Assembly: GCA_046760105.1 (NCBI GenBank)
Contig: JBHIDJ010000001.1
Coordinates: forward strand, 62,001 to 126,000
DNA: 64,000 bases
Direction of reading: 5' to 3'
Source of the DNA: JBHIDJ01 sp046760105
GTDB lineage: Bacteria > Pseudomonadota > Gammaproteobacteria > Acidiferrobacterales > SPGG2
Below the pieces are notes generated by a model, which was given only the letters and a program-made list of their open reading frames with translations, made no database searches and was not told the origin of the DNA. Numbering within the stretch: position 1 is the stretch's first letter; each line of letters begins with the position of its first letter. The position numbers and the translations under genes are program-made. This document shows positions 18,558 through 26,020 of this stretch, one piece after another.

Positions 18558-19795
18558 TGGAGTCCTCTCACCCGCCTGTCGTCGAGGCCAGCTATAAGAT
18601 TGTTTGCTGCCAATCTCGCCTTGGCGTCATCTGCAAGCACCGCCTCCAAATTGGCGTCGCCGTTTACATCCATATCACACAGTGTGTGTTCGATCACCCA
18701 AGGTATATCCGTAAAGGCGATCTTACGCTCTAAGAACGCCTGTACAGCCACTTCGTTCGCGGCATTGAGTATGGCAGGCGCCGTACCACCGGTGCGAGCA
18801 GCGTGATCGGCCAACCGCAGACAAGGAAACCGTTCTGGGTCCGGCTTTTCAAAATCCAGGTGCGCAACATCAAAAAAGTCGACACTGTCAACACCTGATT
18901 CGATGCGCTCCGGCCACGCCAAGGCGTGTGCGATTGGCGTACGCATGTCCGGATGTCCCAACTGTGCGAGCACCGATCCATCCTTATATTCCACCATCGA
19001 GTGCACGACACTTTGCGGATGAATCACAATTTGCACGTGGTCAGGAGTGGTATCGAACAAACGGCAGGCCTCAATTAGCTCAAGACCCTTGTTCATGAGT
19101 GTCGCCGAGTCGACCGAAATCTTGCGGCCCATAACCCAATTTGGGTGCGCGCAGGCCTGTTCCGGTGTGACATTGACCAATTCATCAGGTCTCGCCGTCC
19201 TGAATGGTCCGCCTGAACACGTCAACAAAATCCTCCGCACAGCAGAATGATTTCTCCCGGTCGTGTAGCCGGCTGGCATGCACTGAAAAATCGCATTGTG
19301 CTCGCTATCGATGGGCAACAGCTGAGCACCCGAGCGCCGTGCTTCGCTAATAAAGATGTTGCCGGACATGACCAGCGGTTCCTTATTGGCCAATAGCACG
19401 CGTTTGCCCGCGCGCACGGCAGCGAGCGTTGGTAGCAGACCGGCAGCGCCTACGATGGCCGCCATAACAATTTCGGTCTCAGTCTCTGCCGCTACCGCTT
19501 CCAGTGCTGCGGGACCAGCTAGAACTTGCGTGTGTAGACCCGCTGCTTCAACTTTTGGCTTAAGGTTCCGTGCGGCTGCACGATCAAGCATGACAGCCTT
19601 GTCTGGCTTGGTCTGACAGCATTGCTCGAACAACCGATCAACTTGTGTGTTAGCGGTGAGTGTGACGACCCGGAAGCGGTCTGGATGTCGTGTCACCACA
19701 TCGAGGGTATTGATTCCGATGGAGCCCGTCGAACCAAGTATCGCAACGCCTTTTGGCCCCGCGCTGGGGCGGCCGTTGGTAACTGCGTGCGTCAT
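18554..19795 (-). CDS. dxr: 1-deoxy-D-xylulose 5-phosphate reductoisomerase
   Basis: Makes 2-C-methyl-erythritol 4-phosphate in the MEP isoprenoid pathway. The NADPH-binding GSTGSIG motif lies near the N-terminus; SEHNAIFQC and the HPQSVVHSMVEY segment are characteristic. The ATG at 19795 gives 413 residues and lies 8 bp after the cdsA stop; a longer open frame to 19834 would overlap cdsA. A later MEP gene, ispG, is absent from its usual place in this window. Confidence 0.96.
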   Translation of the reverse strand: MTHAVTNGRPSAGPKGVAILGSTGSIGINTLDVVTRHPDRFRVVTLTANTQVDRLFEQCCQTKPDKAVMLDRAAARNLKPKVEAAGLHTQVLAGPAALEAVAAETETEIVMAAIVGAAGLLPTLAAVRAGKRVLLANKEPLVMSGNIFISEARRSGAQLLPIDSEHNAIFQCMPAGYTTGRNHSAVRRILLTCSGGPFRTARPDELVNVTPEQACAHPNWVMGRKISVDSATLMNKGLELIEACRLFDTTPDHVQIVIHPQSVVHSMVEYKDGSVLAQLGHPDMRTPIAHALAWPERIESGVDSVDFFDVAHLDFEKPDPERFPCLRLADHAARTGGTAPAILNAANEVAVQAFLERKIAFTDIPWVIEHTLCDMDVNGDANLEAVLADDAKARLAANNLIAGLDDRRVRGLQ

Positions 19796-19803
19796 CGTTG
19801 GGC

Positions 19804-20664
19804 TCACGCCTCCGGTCTCAAAAACAGCATCCAACCGAGTGCAAATGTGGGCGCGGCGGCCGTCAGCGCATCGATTCTATCGAGCACGCCACCGTGGCCC
19901 GGCAACCAGTTACCACTATCTTTCATGTCGGCAAGGCGCTTCACTTTGCTTTCCACCAGATCACCGAGGACAGAAAAAAACAAAGCGAGAACCGCTACCA
20001 CAACCCACGTGAAGAGCATGCGGGCCTGTAGTTTCCATATCATTGTCCCACAAAAATAGGCCACGACGATAACGGCCGCAAGCGCACCGACCAGGCCCTC
20101 CACAGTCTTCCCCGGACTAACGCCCGGAGCGAGTCGCGTCTTACCCCAGGCACGGCCGACAAAGTAGGCACTGGTATCAGCGATCCAAACGACCGCAAAC
20201 AGGAACAGCATTACCGCGGGGCTCATGGAATCGGTACGATGCAGATAGATCACCGCGAGCCAAGGCGGTAGCAGCACAAGCATTCCTGCGAATAACTTCC
20301 CGGTCGTGGAACCGAATACCCCAGTGGCCGCGCGTGGATGGCGTACCAGATCGAAGAACGCCCAGATCCACCAGCAAATGGCCACTATCAGCACGACAAG
20401 GGTCGCGTTCGGTAAACGCTCGATTGTCCAAAACCCTATGGCCCCCCCTAGTCCCAGAGCGACGATGTAAACCAGTCGCGGCGCAGTAGCGGAAAAGCCA
20501 GAAAGCGCCGCCCACTCCCAACCGGCAAACAGGATAAACGCACCAAAGACGACAGCTAACCATAACGATGGCAAGTAGACCATCGCGGCGATAACCAACA
20601 GCAGCAAAAACAGCGCTGTCAGTACTCGCTGCTTAAGCTTGCCGGGCGGCCTCGATTTGTTCAC
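19804..20664 (-). CDS. cdsA: Phosphatidate cytidylyltransferase
   Basis: Integral membrane enzyme that makes CDP-diacylglycerol for phospholipid synthesis. About eight hydrophobic segments are visible, and the family signature ESKVKRLADMKDSGNWLPGH continues into GGVLDRID near the C-terminus. I place the start at the GTG at 20664 (286 residues, the usual size), which overlaps uppS by 32 bp; an ATG at 20697 is an alternative. The open frame further upstream is antisense noise within uppS. Confidence 0.93.
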   Translation of the reverse strand: MNKSRPPGKLKQRVLTALFLLLLVIAAMVYLPSLWLAVVFGAFILFAGWEWAALSGFSATAPRLVYIVALGLGGAIGFWTIERLPNATLVVLIVAICWWIWAFFDLVRHPRAATGVFGSTTGKLFAGMLVLLPPWLAVIYLHRTDSMSPAVMLFLFAVVWIADTSAYFVGRAWGKTRLAPGVSPGKTVEGLVGALAAVIVVAYFCGTMIWKLQARMLFTWVVVAVLALFFSVLGDLVESKVKRLADMKDSGNWLPGHGGVLDRIDALTAAAPTFALGWMLFLRPEA

Positions 20665-21412
20665 CAGTGAGACCGAACCTACGCTCACGCCTAACATAGG
20701 ACGCCAGTGCGAGGTCGAACTCCGTGCGGTCGAAGTCAGGCCACAAGACTGGCGTAAAATATAGCTCCGTATAGGCAAGCTGCCACAGCAAGAAATTGCT
20801 GATACGCTGCTCGCCGCCCGTACGGATGAACAAATCCGGGTCGGGCGCCTCATGCATGCTCAGGAACGTCTCGATCTTGTCCGGGGTAATGGCATCTGGA
20901 TCGATCGCACCCTGTTGTGCGCGCTTGGCAAGCTCAGTACACGCTCGCGCAATATCCCAGCGCCCCCCGTAATTGGCGGCGATCGTCAAAACAAGTGCGG
21001 TGTTATCGTGAGTGAGCGTCTGCGCTCGCTTGATCTTGGCTGCAGCCTTGCGGCCGAAGCGATCTATGTCTCCGATCACGCGGAACCGGATATTGTTCTT
21101 ATGAAGTTTGGTCATTTCTTCGTCGAGGGCGTTGACAAATAGTTCTATGAGCGACTTCACCTCGACTTCCGGCCTACGCCAGTTCTCGCTACTGAATGCG
21201 AACAACGTCAAGAACCTAATACCTTTCTCCCCGCATGCGGTAACAAGCTCGCGCACGCGTTCGACGCCCTTCACATGTCCCGCGATCCGCGGCAGACGGC
21301 GACGAGTCGCCCAACGCCCATTGCCATCCATAATAACCGCCACATGTTTGGGTAGAGATACTCCTTGCTCAATGGGCGACACTGAACTCACGGCATTGCT
21401 GTTTTTACTCAT
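20633..21412 (-). CDS. uppS: Undecaprenyl diphosphate synthase
   Basis: cis-Prenyltransferase that makes the C55 carrier lipid precursor for peptidoglycan and O-antigen. The HVAVIMDGNGRWA motif holds the catalytic Asp, and the SSENWRRP segment and the RTGGEQRISNFLLWQ region are conserved. Start at ATG 21412 gives 259 residues; the longer frame runs into frr. Lies between frr and cdsA as usual. Confidence 0.96.
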   Translation of the reverse strand: MSKNSNAVSSVSPIEQGVSLPKHVAVIMDGNGRWATRRRLPRIAGHVKGVERVRELVTACGEKGIRFLTLFAFSSENWRRPEVEVKSLIELFVNALDEEMTKLHKNNIRFRVIGDIDRFGRKAAAKIKRAQTLTHDNTALVLTIAANYGGRWDIARACTELAKRAQQGAIDPDAITPDKIETFLSMHEAPDPDLFIRTGGEQRISNFLLWQLAYTELYFTPVLWPDFDRTEFDLALASYVRRERRFGLTGEQIEAARQA

Positions 21413-21431
21413 TGTGCAATATTTGGCAATC

Positions 21432-21995
21432 CTAGACTTGCATGATGTCTCGTTCTTTGCCGGCAACGACTTTGTCCACCTCAGCGACGAAACGATCGGT
21501 AAGCTTTTGCACCTCCTCTTCAGCACGCCTGTCATCATCTTCGGATATGCTTTTTTTCTTCAAAAGGTCCTTTAGATGATGATTGCTATCGCGTCGAATG
21601 TTGCGGATTGCGACTTTTGTATTTTCGCCTTCGCTACGGACCACCTTAGCAAGCTCTGCTCGCCGTTCCTCAGTCAGTGGTGGCAGTGGAACGCGTATCG
21701 TTTGGCCTGATGTTGCCGGATTAAGTCCAAGGTCTGACTCGCGTATTACCTTCTCAACGGCTACGACCATGTTCTTGTCCCAAGGATTAACGGTAATCGT
21801 GCGCGCATCGCTGACCGTAATGTTGGCTACCTGGTTGACCGGTGTCTGCGTACCGTAATAATCAACCTTTAAGTGATCCAGCAAACCAGCGTGGGCACGC
21901 CCTGTTCTGACCTTCGCTAGATCCGCTTTCAATGTCTCGATCGATTTCGTCATGCGCCGTTCCGCATCTTTTTTGATTTTATCGACGTCTTCCAT
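21432..21995 (-). CDS. frr: Ribosome recycling factor
   Basis: With EF-G, releases ribosomes from mRNA after termination. The family sequence is clear: KVRTGRAHAGLLDHLKVDYYG and LPPLTEERRAEL. Start at ATG 21995 gives 187 residues, matching the E. coli protein (185); the longer frame would extend into pyrH. It begins just 1 bp after the pyrH stop. Confidence 0.97.
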   Translation of the reverse strand: MEDVDKIKKDAERRMTKSIETLKADLAKVRTGRAHAGLLDHLKVDYYGTQTPVNQVANITVSDARTITVNPWDKNMVVAVEKVIRESDLGLNPATSGQTIRVPLPPLTEERRAELAKVVRSEGENTKVAIRNIRRDSNHHLKDLLKKKSISEDDDRRAEEEVQKLTDRFVAEVDKVVAGKERDIMQV

Positions 21996-21996
21996 C

Positions 21997-22731
21997 TCAA
22001 TCTCCACACTGTACAAGTGTTCCTTCGTTCTCACCTAAAACCACGCGTAGCAAGCAGTTTGGCGTATTGATATTGAACACACGGATGGGAAGACTCTGCT
22101 CCCGGCATAACGCGATGGCAGCGGCATCCATCACACCCAATCTTTGCGCTAGTACTTGATCGTAACTGAGTGTGTCATAGCGCTTGGCGTCCGCATGTCG
22201 CATCGGATCCTTAGAATACACACCATCGACCTTCGTCGCCTTAAGCATGATGTCTGCACCGATCTCCATAGCTCGCAAGCTCGCGGCTGTATCCGTTGTG
22301 AAAAACGGATTACCTGTCCCCGCGGCGAAGATCACAACATCGTGTTTTTCCAGGTACCCGATCGCGTGTTGACGAACGTAGGGCTCAGCTATCTGATCCA
22401 TGTGAATCGCCGATTGTACATGCGCAGGCACGTCGAGGCGTTTTAACGCGTCCTGCAAGGCAAGCGCATTGATCACGGTTGCGAGCATCCCCATATAGTC
22501 GGCAGTGGCTCGATCCATTCCATGCGCCGTTGGAGCAACCCCACGAAATATGTTACCTCCGCCAATCACGACCGCGAGCTGGACACCCGTGGCAACGACC
22601 TCTCCTAGCTCGCGCGCGAGCCGTCCGAGTACATCGCGGTCGATCCCATAGTCGTCCTCGCCCATGAGTGCCTCGCCACTGAGTTTCAGCAGTACGCGTC
22701 GATAGACAGGCGCCCGCGGGGCTCTGGTCAA
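21997..22731 (-). CDS. pyrH: Uridylate kinase
   Basis: Hexameric UMP kinase of pyrimidine nucleotide synthesis. LLKLSGEALMG at the N-terminus and VIGGGNIFRG are the nucleotide-binding signatures. Length 244 residues. The start appears to be TTG; a GGAGGG Shine-Dalgarno sits about 8 bases upstream, overlapping the end of tsf (4 bp gap), which supports this choice. Confidence 0.96.
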   Translation of the reverse strand: MTRAPRAPVYRRVLLKLSGEALMGEDDYGIDRDVLGRLARELGEVVATGVQLAVVIGGGNIFRGVAPTAHGMDRATADYMGMLATVINALALQDALKRLDVPAHVQSAIHMDQIAEPYVRQHAIGYLEKHDVVIFAAGTGNPFFTTDTAASLRAMEIGADIMLKATKVDGVYSKDPMRHADAKRYDTLSYDQVLAQRLGVMDAAAIALCREQSLPIRVFNINTPNCLLRVVLGENEGTLVQCGD

Positions 22732-22735
22732 TGCT

Positions 22736-23626
22736 CTACCCTCCCTTGGCTTGGGCCATTACTTCCGCAGCGAAGTCGCCAACTTTTTTTTCGATACCTT
22801 CTCCGACCTCGTAGCGACAAAAACGCGCTATACGAGCATCGGCTAATTTCAACAATTTTTCTACGCTGGTATCTGGATCTTTGACAAAAGGCTTGCCTAA
22901 CAACGTAAGTTCGTTGAGATACTTGTTTAAACGACCAGCAACCATCTTCTCTGCAATTTCGGGTGGCTTGCCGCTTGCACGCGCCTGTTCCATAAATATT
23001 TCCCTTTCTTTAGCTGCCACGTCTTCTGGTACATCGTCTCTCGATATGTATTCTGGACGCGTAGCGGCGATCTGCATGGCAATGTCGTGCGCGAGTGCGT
23101 TATTGCCTCCTTTCATTTCAACAAGCACACCAATTCGTGACCCCGGATGCACATAGGCGTCGAGGTGCGCTCCTTTCCCCTCGTAGTGTACAAATCGACG
23201 TACATTTATTTTCTCTCCTAGTCGCGCCACCAGCCCCTCACACACCTGTGCCACCGTGTCCGCTTTGCCGTCTTCTAAAGGCAACGCCGATAGCGCATCC
23301 ACATCCGCTGGATCATGCTTGACAACACACGCTGCAACCGCATCGACAAAGCTAACAAACCCGTTCTCTTTGGCAACGAAATCGGTCTCACAATTGACTT
23401 CGACTATGGCTGCAAGCTTACGGTCACCGCTGACATGCGCACTGACACGGCCTTCAGCAGCAATGCGTCCGGCTTTTTTTTCTACCTTCACACCGACGCG
23501 CTTACGCAGTAGCTCGACCGCCTTATCCATATTGCCGTCGCATTCGACCAAGGCATTTTTGCATTCCATCATGCCAAGTCCCGTACGCTCGCGAAGCTCC
23601 TTAACCTGTCCCGCAGATATAGCCAT
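22736..23626 (-). CDS. tsf: Translation elongation factor Ts
   Basis: Guanine-nucleotide exchange factor for EF-Tu. The N-terminal UBA-like region with VKELRERTGLGMMECK and the core TDFVAKE segment identify it; 296 residues. The ATG is preceded by GGAG. It lies 79 bp after rpsB, with an attenuator-like hairpin in the gap, the classical rpsB-tsf arrangement. Confidence 0.97.
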   Translation of the reverse strand: MAISAGQVKELRERTGLGMMECKNALVECDGNMDKAVELLRKRVGVKVEKKAGRIAAEGRVSAHVSGDRKLAAIVEVNCETDFVAKENGFVSFVDAVAACVVKHDPADVDALSALPLEDGKADTVAQVCEGLVARLGEKINVRRFVHYEGKGAHLDAYVHPGSRIGVLVEMKGGNNALAHDIAMQIAATRPEYISRDDVPEDVAAKEREIFMEQARASGKPPEIAEKMVAGRLNKYLNELTLLGKPFVKDPDTSVEKLLKLADARIARFCRYEVGEGIEKKVGDFAAEVMAQAKGG

Positions 23627-23677
23627 TTACATGCTCCGTTATTTCAAATCGATTTAGGAAAGCTTGGCTCGCCAGCC

Positions 23678-23700
23678 AAAAACAAGGGGAAGGCCCCCCG
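23678..23700 (-). terminator. Possible attenuator between rpsB and tsf
   Basis: On the minus strand a short G/C stem (GGGG, loop, CCCC) is followed at once by TTGTTTTT. This resembles a weak intrinsic terminator and would reduce transcription of tsf and the downstream envelope genes relative to rpsB. The stem is only four or five base pairs, so read-through should be high. Confidence 0.4.
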
Positions 23701-23705
23701 TTCTG

Positions 23706-24869
23706 TCATTTGGTCTCAGACGTGTCTGGGGCATTTTGTTCCGACTTGGCCTCTGGTTTACTGGCGGCACGCTTCGCTTTAGCGGTCTTCGCTTTAGCGG
23801 TCTTCGCTTTCTTGGATCTAGTACTGGTCTTCGCTTTAGCAGGCGAGGTCTTCGTTGATTTCGTCGCGGTCTTAGCTTTCTTACGCGTTGTCCGCTTGGC
23901 CTTCGGTCCCGCCGCTGGTGCCGTAGCGTCGTCGGCTTGCGCTTGCTTCGTCTCCGTCAGTTCCTCTGCCGCAACCGGCTGTTCCGTCACTGGCGCGTCT
24001 GCGGCGCCGATAGGCGGCTCACCTTCTACGCTGTCCGCATCCGCCAGCAGCGTTTCTGCCACTGGTTCCGGCTCCGCGACTGCGCGCCGCGCCGCCTCAG
24101 CTGCCGATGCAACCGCCACTTCAACCTGCTTGCCTTCCGCATCGACCTCAACGAACTCTTCATCCCCCGCCACCATTAAAGTCTCTGCCTCTTTCCGACC
24201 CTCGACAATCGCGTCGGCCGCCGCCCGAGCATAAAGTCTTATCGCGCGGATGGCGTCATCGTTGCCGGGAATCAAATAGTCGACACCATCGGGTTTACAG
24301 TTGGTATCGACCACAGCCACTACCGCGATGTTCAAGTGTTTGGCTTCTGCAACAGCGATGCCTTCCTGGCCGACGTCCACCACAAACAAGGCGTCTGGTA
24401 ACCCTGGCATATCCTTAATGCCCGCGAGGCTTTGATTGAGTTTGCGATGCTCTCGCGTCAAGCCGATAACTTCCTTCTTGCTAAGCTTATTGACGCTGCC
24501 ATCTTCGAACATGGTCTCAAGGTTCTTGAGTCGCTCAATGGACTTCTTCACCGTCTTATAATTGGTTAACGTTCCCCCGAGCCAACGGTGATTAACATAG
24601 GGGCAACTACAGCGCAGCGCTTCCTCTTGCACGATATCCGTCGCCTGGTGTTTGGTGCCGACGAATAATACTGTGCCCCTGTTTGCCGCCAGCTTACGCA
24701 AGAATTCCATCGCCTGGTTGAAGAGCGGCAAGGTCTTTTCCAGATTAATGATATGGATTTTGTTGCGCTCGCCGAAGATATATGGGCGCATCTTCGGATG
24801 CCAGAAACGCGTGCGGTGGCCGAAGTGAACGCCAGCCTCCAGCATCTGGCGCATGGTGACATCGGGCAT
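23706..24869 (-). CDS. rpsB: 30S ribosomal protein S2 with long basic C-terminal tail
   Basis: Ribosomal protein S2. Residues 1-240 are a normal S2 (MLEAGVHFGHRTRFWHPKM, VNHRWLGGTLTN, PDALFVVDVGQE). The protein continues to 387 residues, about 140 more than the usual length. Residues 250-322 are Ala/Glu-rich and acidic; residues 323-371 are Lys/Ala/Thr-rich with AKTAKAK-type repeats resembling histone H1 tails; the end is mixed. The tail is in the same frame with no break and its DNA contains 15-bp direct repeats. First gene of the operon. Confidence 0.96.
   Translation of the reverse strand: MPDVTMRQMLEAGVHFGHRTRFWHPKMRPYIFGERNKIHIINLEKTLPLFNQAMEFLRKLAANRGTVLFVGTKHQATDIVQEEALRCSCPYVNHRWLGGTLTNYKTVKKSIERLKNLETMFEDGSVNKLSKKEVIGLTREHRKLNQSLAGIKDMPGLPDALFVVDVGQEGIAVAEAKHLNIAVVAVVDTNCKPDGVDYLIPGNDDAIRAIRLYARAAADAIVEGRKEAETLMVAGDEEFVEVDAEGKQVEVAVASAAEAARRAVAEPEPVAETLLADADSVEGEPPIGAADAPVTEQPVAAEELTETKQAQADDATAPAAGPKAKRTTRKKAKTATKSTKTSPAKAKTSTRSKKAKTAKAKTAKAKRAASKPEAKSEQNAPDTSETK
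23773..23811. repeat. 15-bp tandem repeat inside the S2 tail
   Basis: The unit TTCGCTTTAGCGGTC (plus strand) occurs twice in tandem and a third time in part (first nine bases). It encodes the AKTAKAK repeats of the basic S2 tail, suggesting the tail grew by in-frame duplication. Related units recur nearby around 23828. Confidence 0.8.
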
Positions 24870-24917
24870 TTAAGCAACCTCCGTTCGGGTTAGTCCGCCA
24901 CGAGCCCCATGCATCAA

Positions 24918-24972
24918 CCTAGCCACTAAATGGGGTGGCTTTGAAAGCGCTGCCCCAAATTTAGTGGTTGGG
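24918..24972 (-). promoter_or_regulatory. rpsB leader hairpin
   Basis: The arms at 24923-24931 and 24959-24967 (CCACTAAAT / ATTTAGTGG) pair perfectly over 9 bp, extended outward to about 15 bp with G-U pairs. Inside, GGGG and CCCC pair again around a small GCTT/AAGC hairpin. It lies 48 bases or more upstream of the rpsB start. Gammaproteobacterial rpsB leaders are known to be structured and bound by S2 for autoregulation; that this hairpin does so is inference. Confidence 0.55.
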
Positions 24973-25017
24973 CACCCGGACGCATGTGACGGCCCGTGTG
25001 AGTATTTTAAAATTAAA

Positions 25018-25045
25018 ATTTTACACCATAGCGGGCTATCTACAA
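25018..25045 (-). promoter_or_regulatory. Candidate sigma-70 promoter of the rpsB operon
   Basis: A -35 TTGTAG (25040-25045) and -10 TAAAAT (25018-25023) are separated by 16 bp on the minus strand. It would give a leader of about 140 nt that includes the hairpin at 24918-24972. Confidence 0.45.
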
Positions 25046-25186
25046 TAATGATTTTAAGGATTACGCCAGAAACTGTGCCTAAATTGCCGTAAAACGGGCC
25101 TGCGGCGCCAGAATAAGGTAAATTAACAGCTTCGCCGCGGAGAGCGAACACAATCGGAGTCTTTATTTGAGCCACACCGCTGACCT

Positions 25187-25954
25187 ATGCCCATTACTAT
25201 AAAAACACCCGAGGAGATCGAAAAAATGCGGGTCGCCGGCCGCCTTGCGGCAGAGGTCCTCACAATGATCCGCCCGCACGTGCAACCCGGCATCACCACC
25301 GGTGAACTAGACCGGATCTGCCACGAATACATTAGCAACGAACAAAAGGCCATTCCGGCGCCACTGAATTACAAGGGATTTCCCAAATCGATATGTACGT
25401 CCGTCAACCACCAAGTATGTCACGGCATTCCCGGGGATAAGAAGCTCAAGAAAGGGGACATTATCAATATTGACATTACTGTCATCAAAGACGGGTATCA
25501 CGGTGATACGAGTAAGATGTTCTTTGTCGGTGAACCCTCTATTCAGGCCGGGCGTCTAGTTAAGCTTAGCCATGAATGCATGGTCAAGGGTATCGAAGCC
25601 GTGCGTGCCGGTGCGCGCTTAGGTGACATCGGTCACGTGATCCAACAACATGCGGAAAGGCATAATCTGTCAGTGGTACGGGAATACTGCGGTCATGGCA
25701 TAGGTCGCGAGTTTCATGAAGAGCCACAGGTACTGCACTACGGTAGACCGGGTACCGGAATAGAGCTGGTGCCAGGGATGACGATCACAATCGAACCCAT
25801 GATCAATGCGGGGCGTAGAGAGGTAAAACTTCTACCTGACAACTGGACCGTGGTCACGCGTGATCACAGTCTCTCGGCGCAATGGGAGCACACCGTTTTG
25901 GTAACCAACGGTGGACATGAAGTACTCACACAACTGTCGGGCGACAAACTTTGA
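25187..25954 (+). CDS. map: Methionine aminopeptidase, type I
   Basis: Removes the initiator Met from nascent proteins. The metal ligands are visible in the usual order: D in NIDITVIKDGYHGDTSKMF (two Asp), H in EYCGHGIGREFHEEP, E in TIEPMI and E in QWEHTV. Length 255 residues, a short type I enzyme with no N-terminal extension. Divergent from rpsB, as in many proteobacteria, and followed by glnD. Confidence 0.97.
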   Translation: MPITIKTPEEIEKMRVAGRLAAEVLTMIRPHVQPGITTGELDRICHEYISNEQKAIPAPLNYKGFPKSICTSVNHQVCHGIPGDKKLKKGDIINIDITVIKDGYHGDTSKMFFVGEPSIQAGRLVKLSHECMVKGIEAVRAGARLGDIGHVIQQHAERHNLSVVREYCGHGIGREFHEEPQVLHYGRPGTGIELVPGMTITIEPMINAGRREVKLLPDNWTVVTRDHSLSAQWEHTVLVTNGGHEVLTQLSGDKL

Positions 25955-26020
25955 CGCTTCAACTCTGGATTTTGAGGTGCTGAGAATCAGTCGTACATAG
26001 TTTGCACGCAGTCATCCAAC

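Larger units (their letters stand above)
24870..25186. other. Divergent regulatory region between rpsB and map
   Basis: This 317-bp gap holds no gene that I can support. It contains the rpsB promoter candidate (25018-25045), a long hairpin in the rpsB leader (24918-24972) and an AT-rich stretch around 25005-25060. I could not identify a convincing promoter for map on the plus strand. Confidence 0.6.

Noticed and set aside
23664..23679. TTGGCT/AGCCAA hairpin between rpsB and tsf as a terminator
   Set aside because: On the transcribed strand its T-run precedes the stem rather than following it; the G4/C4 stem at 23678-23700 fits better.
23710..24234. 174-codon plus-strand frame opposite rpsB
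   Set aside because: A by-product of the biased Ala/Lys composition of the S2 tail; no start signal or family.
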